A stretch of DNA of 49,575 bases, taken from positions 1,599,954 to 1,649,528 of the forward strand of contig NZ_MQWA01000001.1 of NCBI RefSeq assembly GCF_002954445.1. Direction: 5' to 3'. Positions within the stretch are counted from its first letter, which is position 1, and every line of letters starts with the position of its first letter. This document shows, piece by piece, positions 1 through 8,224 of the stretch. Both the position numbers and the translations under genes were made by a program. Origin of the DNA: Rubritalea profundi. Its GTDB lineage: Bacteria > Verrucomicrobiota > Verrucomicrobiia > Verrucomicrobiales > Akkermansiaceae. The notes under the pieces were generated by a model that saw only the letters and a program-made list of their open reading frames with translations, was not told the origin of the DNA and did no database searches.

Positions 1-192
1 AATCCAAACAACGATGTTAAGCTGCAACATCTCCCCCTCGCTGGAGCATGGGAAATCAAGGGTGAAAACAAACTAAAAATTGGTGACACCCTCTTCACGC
101 TCGACCCAGCCAAAGGGTTACTCACAGCCGCTGCGCCAAAAGACTCCGCGTACGACAGCTATGAAATCCAGCTTCAGCGAGTGCTCAACTAA
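1..192 (+). CDS. C-terminal fragment of an unknown protein
   Basis: The first reading frame is open from base 1 to a TAA at 190-192 and encodes the last 63 residues of a protein whose start lies outside the window. The fragment is hydrophilic with alternating short polar and hydrophobic stretches (for example AGAWEIKG and KIGDTLFTLD), which would suit a beta-sandwich C-terminal domain, but I do not recognise a family. A strong terminator follows 24 bases after the stop, which supports this being a real gene end. Confidence 0.6.
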   Translation, partial: NPNNDVKLQHLPLAGAWEIKGENKLKIGDTLFTLDPAKGLLTAAAPKDSAYDSYEIQLQRVLN

Positions 193-215
193 CTGCTACA
201 AAGTATCTCTTCTCA

Positions 216-256
216 TCCCTTGCTAGATTACCTAGCCTCTAGCAAGGGACTTTTTT
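216..256 (+). terminator. Rho-independent terminator
   Basis: A perfect 12-bp stem (216-227 with 238-249) encloses a 10-base loop. It is followed one base later by six T residues (251-256). It ends transcription of the gene whose stop codon is at 190-192. Confidence 0.9.
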
Positions 257-282
257 GTTCCGCAAACCTTCCTAACTCCTCC

Positions 283-618
283 ATGAAAAAAATACTACAA
301 ATCTGCATCACCTTATTACTTAGCGCACTCGTCATCCAAGCCGCTGAAAATAGCGACCAAGAACCCATACGTATAGGAACCATGGTTCAAGAAATCCAGC
401 AGGCTCTCAAAAAATCAGATGAGAAAGCATCGCTCGAAACTATCGCCAAATACGGCACAGACTCACGCTACTATGTGATGATCCGTGGCTGGCTCCATGA
501 GCTCCTCAAAGGAACTCAAAGCCAGTTAGAGGCGGCTAAAAACCCAGAATTGCAAAAAAAGCACAGCCAAAGGGAAGCATTCCTCAAACAAGCAATCCGG
601 CGGATCGACCTCGAGTAG
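283..618 (+). CDS. Small secreted protein of unknown function
   Basis: This encodes 111 residues. I place the start at the ATG at 283 because it begins a clear Sec signal peptide (MKKILQICITLLLSALVIQA, cleavage near AxA-E). The open frame further upstream would run through the terminator stem. The mature part, about 90 residues, is charged and probably alpha-helical, with Lys/Glu-rich stretches such as QALKKSDEKASLETIAKY and a Lys/Arg-rich tail. There are no cysteines or recognisable catalytic motifs in the mature part. It stands alone between a terminator and a long non-coding region. No family recognised. Confidence 0.7.
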   Translation: MKKILQICITLLLSALVIQAAENSDQEPIRIGTMVQEIQQALKKSDEKASLETIAKYGTDSRYYVMIRGWLHELLKGTQSQLEAAKNPELQKKHSQREAFLKQAIRRIDLE

Positions 619-1195
619 AGTCACCGCTTCAATGAATAATGAATAATTCCGTTGGAGAAGTACGATTCGTACTCTTGACGGTGATTCTGCCAATTTTGTA
701 AATTCTGTCTAAAAGCATCTCCCCATCTAGCATTCGTGACAGTATGAAGTTATTCATGCAACTGGCATGGGAGCGCATTTACTAGATATGCTAGTGTTCT
801 CTCGAAACCCGAATGTGCAGCAACACGGAAGGGGTGCTCAAGGTCTATTAGGCTTGAGAATCTCACTGAGATTACTCCTCAAATTCGTGACTGAGCCGAT
901 GCGGAAAGCACTATCGTGGGATCAACTCCCGAATACCTGACTGCAACCTTCCGCTCACTAAACATCCCGCTTTTGCACCCGTGCCAGTCGCTCTTACCTT
1001 AATAAGAAAAATAAGAGACAATATGACTAAAACACACCCCCCGATGAGGCATGGTCCGAAATGGAGACTTACTGCGCGTCAGTCGATATTTCCCAGGATT
1101 GCGCAGCATTCACTTGCGCTACAAAAATGGAGGACAGGATCAATGGAGTTCTTTTTATCATTTTAAATCGGCCGTTAGATTTTCTATCGACTTAC
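619..1195. other. Long intergenic region
   Basis: About 580 bases separate the small secreted protein from the 3-prime end of the opposing sulfatase pseudogene. Near 622-655 there is a degenerate match to the intergenic repeat family seen at 4121-4170 (CGCTTCAATGAATAATGAAT). A short palindrome, AGTACGATTCGTACT, lies near 660-675. The middle holds a potentially structured element (826-953). Two short overlapping open frames at 981-1239 lack start signals and recognisable products. Confidence 0.5.
826..953. ncRNA. Candidate structured RNA or palindromic element
   Basis: A 7-bp outer pairing (826-832 with 947-953) encloses three exact hairpins in sequence order. These are 837-842 with 853-858 (6 bp), 859-864 with 868-873 (6 bp, 3-base loop), and 918-921 with 927-930 (4 bp, 5-base loop). 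The first two sit back to back. This multi-branch layout is what a folded RNA would look like, but no known class matches convincingly and no promoter or terminator is evident. It could also be a degenerate mobile element. Strand is not determined. Confidence 0.3.
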
Positions 1196-2653
1196 TTACT
1201 TTGACTTCTTCTTGGCGTTTTTCTTTGCTTTCTGTTTGAACCTAGAAAGCTTCTCAACATCAATAGCGACATCGTTGTTTTGCGCAGCCCCTACAGTACT
1301 GCGGCCTTGTACTATTTGGTTCTCTAGCAGAGCCCTCAGCTCCTTCACCTTTTCTGGCATTTTTGCGGCTAGATTATTTTGCTCCCCGAGGTCGGCCTCC
1401 ATGTCATAGAGCTGAATCATCGGCTCACCCTTTTTCGCGGCCACCTCAGGACGAGGAGTCAGCAATAATTCCCACTTCCCTTGGCGGATAGAAAAGAACC
1501 CTGAGATCGAATGGTGAATCACATCGCCACGCTGGTGCTCGCCTTTCCCTGTGAGCAGCGGCAGCATCGAGATAGAGTCCACACCCTCGCTCGCTGGTAG
1601 CTCGGCACCGACAACATCCGCAGCAGTCGCCAATAAATCTGTGAGGCAAACAAGTTTATCAGACTTAGAACCGGCCTCCACGTGGCCCTTCCAGCTGACG
1701 ATAAAGGGCACCCGGTGTCCACCGTCCCAGAGGTCGGCCTTTGACCCTCTCAAACCAGCGCTAGGAAAATGCCCTTTCGACTTCAGCTCATCCATATTTG
1801 ATGTCCGAGCCGATGTTCCATTGTCCGCGGAACAGATGACTAGAGTGTTCCCTAACAATCCATTTTCTTTCAGTGCTTTGAAAACCTGGCCGTAGCTATG
1901 GTCCGTTTGCATCACAAAGTCAGCGTGCGCATTTAGGCCGCTCTTCCCTTGCCATTCCTTAGTAGGCACGACTGGAGAATGCGGGGCATTCCACGGCACA
2001 TAGAGAAAAAATGGCTTCTACTTGCCTTTACGGCTCACGATGTATTTGACTGCTGATTCGGTCAGCATTGGCAACATCTGTTCAGCTTCAAGATTCTTTG
2101 TGACTTCTTTATTATCGATCCAAAGGCTCATTTGTCGGGCATGGTGAAAGCCATGAAACTCGTCGAAGCCACCGCGCTCGATAGGCCCCTCACTGACCTT
2201 GGTGCCCACTGGTACTTTTCCACTCACCTTCTTCCCATCGAACAACATACCCAAATGCCACTTCCCCACCATGGCTGTATCGTAACCCTGCTGTTTCAGC
2301 AGCTTTGCTACTGTCAGCAGCTTTGCTACTGTCAGCCGCTCCTCTGCAATCAAAGAATTTCCACCAGTCAACACACCTGACTGCAAGCGAGTACGCCATG
2401 CGTAACGGCCAGTCATCAGACCGTAACGCGTCGGGGTGCAGACAGACGACCCACTATGGCCGTCAGTAAGTACCATCCCACTGGCAGCGATCGCATCTAA
2501 CTCAGGTGTCTTGATTTTCCCCTTTTCAGAGTTGAGGCATGAAAGCTCACCGAAGCCCATATCATCTGCCAAAATGACAACAATGTTAGGTTTTTCAGCA
2601 GCGTGGCCTAACGACACAGCGCTGAGGATAGTTACAAGAGTTCTTTTGAGCAT
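1196..2653 (-). pseudogene. Sulfatase (arylsulfatase A-like) with in-frame TAG
   Basis: The frame is continuous from ATG at 2653 to TAA at 1196, apart from one TAG at 2018-2020. A signal peptide (about residues 1-19) precedes a metal-binding DD pair (30-31), the formylglycine site CTPTR (Cys72) and GKWHLG, all typical of type I sulfatases acting in the periplasm. The stop falls inside the conserved segment KGK-stop-KPFFLYVPWNAPHSP, so the break is within one protein and not between two genes. A CAG-to-TAG change would explain it. An exact 18-bp tandem duplication (2297-2332) adds six residues just before the GYDTAMVGKWHLG motif. Without readthrough the product would lack the C-terminal half, including the ADNG metal ligands, and should be inactive. 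It may have acted with the nearby Gfo/Idh/MocA oxidoreductase, which starts 180 bases away in the divergent direction. Confidence 0.85.
2297..2332. repeat. Exact 18-bp tandem duplication inside sulfatase
   Basis: The unit CAGCAGCTTTGCTACTGT occurs twice head to tail. It duplicates the peptide LTVAKL in the sulfatase pseudogene without shifting the frame. The two copies are identical, so the event looks recent or slippage-prone. Confidence 0.9.
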
Positions 2654-2832
2654 TCAAATTAAGTACCTATTCTAAGTAGCATTCTAACTCAAACAGCAAA
2701 TTAGATTTAAAACACGAGATCCACTTTTAGCAAATAGCTTTGTAAAGACTCAGTCCTCCTATGAATTCTAGCGCTAGACACTTTAGAAAAATTTCATGCT
2801 AGAATGTTCTTACTAGCCGCGTAGATGATCTA

Positions 2833-4122
2833 ATGGACCAGTTACCAAACCTCATCAATCGCCGGCAAGCGCTCGGGAAATTAGCGATACTTGCCACGGT
2901 TTCTATCGTCCCTAGCCGTCTCCTTGGACTCAACGGCCAGACCCCTCCTAGTGAGGAACTCACCCGTGCTATCATCGGCTGTGGCGGCATCTGCTCATCC
3001 CACCTTAGGATGCCCGGCCGTATTCTTGGCCTCTGCGATGTCGACTCTAAGCGACTCGACTCCCGCATGAAACAAGTCCAAGCCAAGGGCAACAACGACG
3101 TCAAAGCCTACCACGACTTCCGCGAGCTTATCGCCCGCGATGACATCGACATCATTCACACCGCCACCCCTCCCCACTGGCACGCCTACATGGCCATTGC
3201 CGCAGCAAAATCCGGTAAAGCGATTTGGGGAGAAAAACCCATGAGCCGTACTATCGGCGAAGGCATTGCCATGAAAAAGGCGATCAAAGACGCGGACGTT
3301 GCTTTCCGCCTCAACACCTGGTTCCGCTTCAAATCTAACTTCTACGGGTCGGGAGTCACCGCGCGCCAAGTCAAAAAAGCGCTCGACGGTGGACTCATCG
3401 GCAAGGGCTCATACAAAGTCACACTCTCAGGCCACACCGGATTCAACTGGAAATTCGGCTGGGTGGGTAAAACCAACCTTGTCGAACAACCGATACCGAA
3501 GCACTTCGACTACGACACATGGCTCGGACCCGCTCCACACAAACCCTACCACGCCCACCGCACCCACGGCACCTTCCGTGGCTACTGGGATTACGATGGT
3601 GGTGGACTAGGTGACATGGGCCAGCACTACCTCGACCCAATCCAGTACATCCTCGGAAAAGACGAGGAACTACCAGTCTCAGTAGAAATCGATGCCGACC
3701 CGCAGGACAAAGACGCCGTAGGTAAGTGGCGCCGGATCACCTACACCTATGCCGATGGCACCCAGATCATTCTGGATGGTGAGAATAAGGACAAAGACGC
3801 GGCCTTCATCGAAGGCGCAGAGGGGAAAATCTTCAAAGGCTTCAAATCTGACGTCGCAGGTTTCGCCGAAAAAGTAAAAAGCCTGCCTGAGCCAGCTCCT
3901 CAGGTCACCGACTTCCACCAAGCGATACGCGAGAAGAAGAAATTCGCCCTCAACGAGGAAAATGGCTTCAACTCCTGCACCTTAGTTAATCTTGGAAAGA
4001 TAGCCCACCGCATCAACAGCAACCTCAAATTCGATCCAAAAACCATGCGCTTCCTCGACAACGATCTCGCTAACAGCCTAATCAGCCAGCCAGATCGTGA
4101 GAAATGGAAGCTGCCGATCTAA
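2833..4122 (+). CDS. Tat-exported Gfo/Idh/MocA family oxidoreductase
   Basis: This encodes 429 residues. The N-terminus has a twin-arginine motif (NRRQALG, Arg10-Arg11) and a hydrophobic stretch ending near residue 33. A dinucleotide-binding fold follows, with the glycine-rich strand RAIIGCGGI at 45-53, and the family EKP motif is at 134-136 (GEKPMSR). The C-terminal half is the usual substrate-binding sheet, with a DYDGGGLGDMGQHYLDP stretch. Tat export suggests the protein carries its NAD(P) when exported, as in the glucose-fructose oxidoreductase family. Verrucomicrobia and Planctomycetes have many such paralogues of unknown substrate. It starts 180 bases from the divergent sulfatase pseudogene and may share its promoter region. 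Substrate is not predictable from sequence. Confidence 0.85.
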   Translation: MDQLPNLINRRQALGKLAILATVSIVPSRLLGLNGQTPPSEELTRAIIGCGGICSSHLRMPGRILGLCDVDSKRLDSRMKQVQAKGNNDVKAYHDFRELIARDDIDIIHTATPPHWHAYMAIAAAKSGKAIWGEKPMSRTIGEGIAMKKAIKDADVAFRLNTWFRFKSNFYGSGVTARQVKKALDGGLIGKGSYKVTLSGHTGFNWKFGWVGKTNLVEQPIPKHFDYDTWLGPAPHKPYHAHRTHGTFRGYWDYDGGGLGDMGQHYLDPIQYILGKDEELPVSVEIDADPQDKDAVGKWRRITYTYADGTQIILDGENKDKDAAFIEGAEGKIFKGFKSDVAGFAEKVKSLPEPAPQVTDFHQAIREKKKFALNEENGFNSCTLVNLGKIAHRINSNLKFDPKTMRFLDNDLANSLISQPDREKWKLPI

Positions 4123-4170
4123 CGTCGCTGCGCTCCAATTAAGAATGAACAATGAACAATTAATAATTCC
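4121..4170. repeat. Dispersed intergenic repeat, family A
   Basis: The core GTCGCTGCGCTCCAATTAAG is followed by AATGAACAATGAACAATTAA. Close relatives are at 5708-5750 (same strand), and at 15848-15905 and 17690-17732 (opposite strand). It begins at the stop codon of the oxidoreductase and runs up to the left end of the insertion element. Confidence 0.7.
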
Positions 4171-4186
4171 AGCAGGATGGTACGGT

Positions 4187-4227
4187 CAGAACATAGGTAA
4201 CACTTTCAGTTCAATACATAGGTTACA
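4187..4227 (+). repeat. Left terminal inverted repeat of the IS
   Basis: It begins CAGAACATAGGTAACA and ends with a second copy of the motif, ACATAGGTTACA. It pairs with 5472-5512. Confidence 0.8.
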
Positions 4228-4243
4228 TTTTCTCGGGTTAGGG

Positions 4244-5433
4244 TTACACTTCTTCGTGCTCTTTGCTAGCGATTCTTAGATTAATTGCTAAGGCGCTAAA
4301 TTGTCGAGTTTCCTGATCTATATGACCCAGCAATTGATGACTAAACCACACCTCGATTTGATCCGACTCTACAGCTTTTAACCCTACTTTCCAGCCACCT
4401 AGCGCGCTGGTGAGTTTGTAGTACTCTCCCTCGAAACTTATTGTTCCAAGTTGCTTATGCACTCGGCGGCTTACCATGTTTTCGTATTCTAGTTCGTCAG
4501 GGGTGCCGGAGTACTTAGATGTACTGGCTGTGTACACTTCGTCTGGGTTTTGTAGCCCTAGCGCTTCATGTGGCCGGAGGTTGTTATATTCATCTTTCCA
4601 TATGTCGAAGGCTGATTGATCCCATCCGATCCCTTCTTTTTGGAGCTCTCGATAAATATCTAAATGCATGCGCTCATGAGCTCCGTTGTCTTGCGGGCAG
4701 CCTGGTCGACTCCTCTCCAAATCGATACCTAGCGCTAGCCACCATGCAGAGAGGCGGCTTAGCCCTAGCAAGGAGTTAGAGCTAGCAAAAGGTGGCCCAT
4801 TATCGCTACGGATAACCTTAGGCATCCCATAACTTTTAAACAAAAGCTCGAATGCGACTCGAACAGATTCAGTCTTAGTGCTCTTCATTAGTCGAACATC
4901 AAGAATCTTACGGCTGTATTCATCTCTGACGGTAAGAGGTTCAACTTTCAATCCATTGGCATCTTTCCACCAACCTTTAAAGTCAATGGTCCAGGTGTCG
5001 TTTGGCGCTTCGGCTTTAATCCCTTTGGCTAGACGTGATGAATTTGTGACCACTCTTGTTCTTTTTCGTTGGATCAGTCCAGCTTTCTTGAAGACTCTCT
5101 TAAAAGTGCTCTCAGAAGGTAAAATGCCTTGGGGGTGCTTGCGACGATACAGCTCTCGGATCTTCACAGGTCCCCATTTGAGGTGAGCACTCTTGAGTAA
5201 TATTATCTCACAGACTACATCCTCACTTAGCGTCGTACTATGACTGTGCGGACGGCGGCTTTGATCTGCCATACCTGAGGAGCCATATGCCTCGTAACGC
5301 TCTTTCCATTTATAACCAGTTTTCCGGCTAATTTCGTATTTTTTGCACAATTCAAGGAAGTTGCTATAGTGTGCAGCGCTTCTTGGGCGAATTTTATTTT
5401 TTGGTCCATTTTTTGGGTATCTTTCCATGGCAT
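4244..5433 (-). pseudogene. IS481-type DDE transposase with N-terminal frameshift
   Basis: The body encodes a helix-turn-helix (YEISRKTGYKWKERYEAYG) followed by an rve integrase core. Its acidic residues sit in DTWTIDFKGWW, RSDNGPPF and PQDNGAHERMH (D, D, E), as in IS481-group transposases. The family-like N-terminus MPWKDTQKMDQKIKFAQEAL starts at 5433 in a different frame from the rest. The join would fall just after the Leu-His codons near 5370, where the sequence reads CTGCACACTAT. An extra AC dinucleotide would account for it. The ATG at 5428 gives an uninterrupted 394-residue frame, but its first roughly 20 residues do not look like the family. So this copy either uses a defective N-terminus or is inactive. 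Confidence 0.75.
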
Positions 5434-5471
5434 GACAGTCTCAGTTTAGAGACATTTTGATCATGCCAAAG

Positions 5472-5512
5472 TGTTACCCATGTATTGACCCTAATCTGTT
5501 ACCTATGTTTTG
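5472..5512 (-). repeat. Right terminal inverted repeat of the IS
   Basis: Read inward from the right, it starts CAAAACATAGGTAACA and contains the second motif ACATGGGTAACA. It is the partner of 4187-4227. Confidence 0.8.
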
Positions 5513-5910
5513 AACCCGGACCTCGGATCGTTCGCGTGTTTCGCGGTGGTGGAAACTCGCTTCAATATGCTGGCTTAGAGCAAAGAGGCTGGAAGCACTC
5601 TTCTACGTGCCGCGCTGGTCAAGTCTACCAAGCTGGGGCTTGGCGCTCACAGGGGGGGGCTCACCGCTTCACCGAACTAGCGATCATTCGTGCGATTAGT
5701 GAAATTCGTGGTAGAAGTCGCTGCGCTTCAATTAGGAATTACGAGTTACTAGTTTTTTCTTTCGTATTGTTCGCGTGTTTCGCGGTAGAAACGCTTCATC
5801 TGGCTGGTCAGGAAAACGGGAAACGCACCCTTGAAAATAGGGTGAGTATAAATCTGCAGCTCCAGATTTTAGTTCACAGCTTAGAAGATTCCCGCTATGT
5901 TGCTTAGTCC
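5513..5910. repeat. Intergenic block of dispersed repeats, families A and B
   Basis: Two family B copies (5529-5575 and 5767-5810) share the pattern TTCGCGTGTTTCGCGGT, then GGAAAC or AGAAAC, then TTCA and a TGCTGG-like end. One family A copy is at 5708-5750. A 140-codon open frame crosses this block, but it is made of repeat sequence and I do not count it as a gene. Confidence 0.7.
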
Positions 5911-6678
5911 ATGAAAGCCTTTTTAAGCATAATGGTGAGTTTCACGCTCACATTCGCAGCCCGTGCGGAAGAGATCATTGTCGCCACAGATGAATGGGAG
6001 GGCTACACATCGAAGGATGAGCGTGGCTATTACATCGACCTACTGAAAGCCATTTTCCCAGCTCCTGCGTACTCACTCAAGTTTGAATTCGTCCCCTTCA
6101 AGCGCTCACTACTGATGTTGAAGTCTGGTAAAGCGGACATCCTATTGGGTGCATATCCCGAGGACGTCCCGGCGGTCTATCTTGCCAAATACCCCACCAA
6201 TACAGACTCTATCAGCGCCGTTCTCAATAAAGATCTGGCTGCCAACTGGAAAGGGCTCGAGTCACTAACGAACAAAGTTGTGGTCGCCAAAAATGCCTAC
6301 GCCTTCGATCGCTACTTCAAAACCCCCATCAAATATTCAGAAAAGAACAACCTAAATTCTATGCTTCTGATGCTTAAAAAAGGTCGAGTCGATGCGGTTC
6401 TTGATTTTAAAAAAGACATCCAGTTCCTATGGAAATCACTTGAGCTCGAGCAAAACTTTGTCATCATCGACGGCGTCATTCTTGAGAATGTTTATACAGG
6501 GTTTGCTCTCAACAAGTCTGAGCTCAAAGAGCACTATGAGAAAGCTTTTCACAATCTCTATGAAAGCGGTGAAGTGCAGAAAATGATGCTCAAACACAAG
6601 CTCTCGGACGCAAGAGCACCAGTAATCAAGGTCGACGGAGAGACCCAACCACCAAAAATAGACGGCCTCAAAAAGTAA
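5911..6678 (+). CDS. Periplasmic solute-binding-like protein (SBP_bac_3 fold)
   Basis: This encodes 255 residues. A Sec signal peptide (MKAFLSIMVSFTLTFAARAE) precedes a sequence typical of family 3 periplasmic binding domains. It begins EEIIVATDEWEGYTSKDERG, has the FKRSLLMLKSGKADILLG segment (residues about 68-87), and a second half ending in a helix with FHNLYESGEVQKMMLKH. Such proteins bind amino acids or other small polar ligands. No permease or ATPase gene lies nearby, so it may act as an orphan binding protein or serve a transporter elsewhere. It precedes the sugar-acid gene run by about 60 bases. Co-transcription is possible but unproven. Confidence 0.75.
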   Translation: MKAFLSIMVSFTLTFAARAEEIIVATDEWEGYTSKDERGYYIDLLKAIFPAPAYSLKFEFVPFKRSLLMLKSGKADILLGAYPEDVPAVYLAKYPTNTDSISAVLNKDLAANWKGLESLTNKVVVAKNAYAFDRYFKTPIKYSEKNNLNSMLLMLKKGRVDAVLDFKKDIQFLWKSLELEQNFVIIDGVILENVYTGFALNKSELKEHYEKAFHNLYESGEVQKMMLKHKLSDARAPVIKVDGETQPPKIDGLKK

Positions 6679-6737
6679 ACCTAAGTGTCGCAAAGTGAAG
6701 TTGTGGTAAATCCATACATACGGCAGGCTGTTTGCAA

Positions 6738-7718
6738 ATGACCATCTACGTATCAGAGATTTCCTACCACAAAGCCCAATCGACCTTTGAGCGCCTCAAT
6801 AGTGAGACTGCCTACAATTTTGTCCCTGTAGCCGAAGACGAAGATTCGCTCTCCGCTGCGATCAAGGACAACCAGATCCAAGCGTTCATTGCTGACATCT
6901 ACCCCTACACCGGAGCTCTCTACAAAGCTCTTCCTAAAGGTGGAATCATCACGCGCTACGGAGTGGGCCACGACAGCATTGATAAAGATCAAGCCAGCGA
7001 GAATGGCATCCACGTAGCCAACACACCAGGAGTTCTGGACAACGCCGTGGCCGAGCACGCCTGCTGGATGATCGGCAGCTCTGCTCGCCACCTTCACACA
7101 GCCCACAAATCTACAGTTGCAGGAGAATGGGCACCGCAAGGTGGTGTTGAACTACGCGGCCGCAAGGTTGCTATCCTCGGCTTTGGAAGAATCGGCCAAG
7201 AACTCTGTAAGAAACTCACCTACGGCTTTGGCATGGATGTGACTGGTGTCGACATCCGTCCAGAGGAAGACTTTGCTGACCTTAAAGAAAGCGTCGGATT
7301 CAGTAAATACACAACCGATCGTGCAGCGGCTCTTGCCGAGGCCGACTACGTCGTTCTCCTGATGGCTGTAGTCCCAGCGACCAAGCACATTGCTAATACC
7401 GAGTTCTTCAAATCAATGAAGTCATCAGCCATTTTAGTCAACTCGGCACGCGGTGCGCTAGTTTGCGAGAATGACCTCTACGACGCACTGCAAGACGGCA
7501 CTATCGCAGGTGCAGCTCTCGATGTGTTCGAGCAAGAACCCTACCAGCCACAAGATGCAGCCAAGGACCTCCGCGGCCTTTCAAACATCCTAGTCACCCC
7601 ACACGTGGGCTCAAACACCGAGGAGTCAAACGCTGCAATGGCGTCAACTGCCGCTCAAAACATCATCACAATCCTTGAGCAAGGTCCTGACGCCTGCGCA
7701 AACATCGTAAACCGATAA
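6738..7718 (+). CDS. D-isomer-specific 2-hydroxyacid dehydrogenase
   Basis: This encodes 326 residues. I chose the ATG at 6738. A TTG two codons upstream is also possible. The NAD-binding Rossmann signature GFGRIG is at 148-153. The catalytic Arg (SARGALV, Arg238), Glu (DVFEQEP, Glu267) and His (TPHVGSN, His289) of the D-lactate/phosphoglycerate dehydrogenase family are all present. It would interconvert a 2-keto acid and a D-2-hydroxy acid with NAD(P)H in the cytoplasm. It is the first of a run with gluconokinase 4 bases downstream, an Ldh-family dehydrogenase and uronate isomerase. A sugar-acid substrate (for example a 2-ketogluconate-type compound) is therefore more likely than serine biosynthesis, but this is inference. 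Confidence 0.85.
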   Translation: MTIYVSEISYHKAQSTFERLNSETAYNFVPVAEDEDSLSAAIKDNQIQAFIADIYPYTGALYKALPKGGIITRYGVGHDSIDKDQASENGIHVANTPGVLDNAVAEHACWMIGSSARHLHTAHKSTVAGEWAPQGGVELRGRKVAILGFGRIGQELCKKLTYGFGMDVTGVDIRPEEDFADLKESVGFSKYTTDRAAALAEADYVVLLMAVVPATKHIANTEFFKSMKSSAILVNSARGALVCENDLYDALQDGTIAGAALDVFEQEPYQPQDAAKDLRGLSNILVTPHVGSNTEESNAAMASTAAQNIITILEQGPDACANIVNR

Positions 7719-7722
7719 TAGC

Positions 7723-8217
7723 ATGCCTGTTCGACTCGTCATCATGGGCGTCTCTGGCTGTGGGAAATCCACCGTTGGTCAGATGATTGCCGATAGTCTT
7801 CACCTCCCATTTCTGGATGGTGATGACTTCCATCCGGCTTCTAACATCCAAAAAATGGCGAGTGGGACAGCTCTCAACGATGACGACCGACAGCCATGGT
7901 TAGAAGAGCTAGCTCGCCAACTCAAGAACCACGAAGACGGGTGCGTGATCGCATGCTCGGCCCTGAAGCTCCGCTATAGGGACACTCTACGGCTAGCTAA
8001 TGGCGTCCGCTTTATCCATCTCTCTGGAGACAAGGCCACTCTCAGTGCTCGGCTCAATGATCGCAGTTCGACCACCGACCACTTCATGAGCGATGCCTTG
8101 CTCGATAGCCAACTAGACACACTCGAAGACCCTAGCGCTGAAGCTGGTGTCATCACTCTCGATATACAACAATCGCCCGCCGCTCTGCTCAAAGACGCGT
8201 TGGCACAACTTTCCTAA
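7723..8217 (+). CDS. gntK: Gluconokinase, GntK/thermoresistant type
   Basis: This encodes 164 residues, the usual length for this family. The Walker A loop GVSGCGKS is at 9-16, followed by the family signatures DGDDFHP and NIQKMASGTALNDDDRQPWL and a central CSALKLRYRDTLR. The enzyme phosphorylates D-gluconate to 6-phosphogluconate with ATP, feeding the pentose phosphate or Entner-Doudoroff route. It starts 4 bases after the 2-hydroxyacid dehydrogenase and ends 7 bases before the next gene, so it is almost certainly part of the same operon. Confidence 0.92.
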   Translation: MPVRLVIMGVSGCGKSTVGQMIADSLHLPFLDGDDFHPASNIQKMASGTALNDDDRQPWLEELARQLKNHEDGCVIACSALKLRYRDTLRLANGVRFIHLSGDKATLSARLNDRSSTTDHFMSDALLDSQLDTLEDPSAEAGVITLDIQQSPAALLKDALAQLS

Positions 8218-8224
8218 CACTTCC

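Larger units (their letters stand above)
4187..5512 (-). mobile_element. IS481-family insertion sequence, about 1326 bp
   Basis: Two 41-base terminal inverted repeats (4187-4227 and 5472-5512) match at 33 of 41 positions by my count. Each end carries two copies of an ACATAGGTAACA-like motif, which suggests paired transposase binding sites. A single DDE transposase gene fills the interior. The outer boundary is uncertain by a few bases because GGT/GGTT flanks both ends. I could not identify a clear target-site duplication. The element lies inside a stretch of dispersed intergenic repeats, so its insertion broke no visible gene. Confidence 0.85.

Noticed and set aside
826-953. TPP or cobalamin riboswitch
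   Set aside because: GGGGTGCTC and CTGAGATTA resemble TPP pieces, and a weak B12-box-like string exists on the complement. Conserved spacing and the remaining core do not fit, and no thiamine or cobalamin gene lies downstream on either strand.
981-1239. Two short overlapping frames
   Set aside because: No start signal, no recognisable product, and they run into the sulfatase end on the opposite strand.
4244-5433. Programmed frameshift in the transposase
   Set aside because: The A-runs upstream do not form a proper slippery heptamer in the correct frame, and the family match changes frame later, at CACAC.
5485-5907. 140-codon open frame
   Set aside because: It spans the IS end and family A and B repeats, has no signal or domain, and its peptide reflects repeat sequence.
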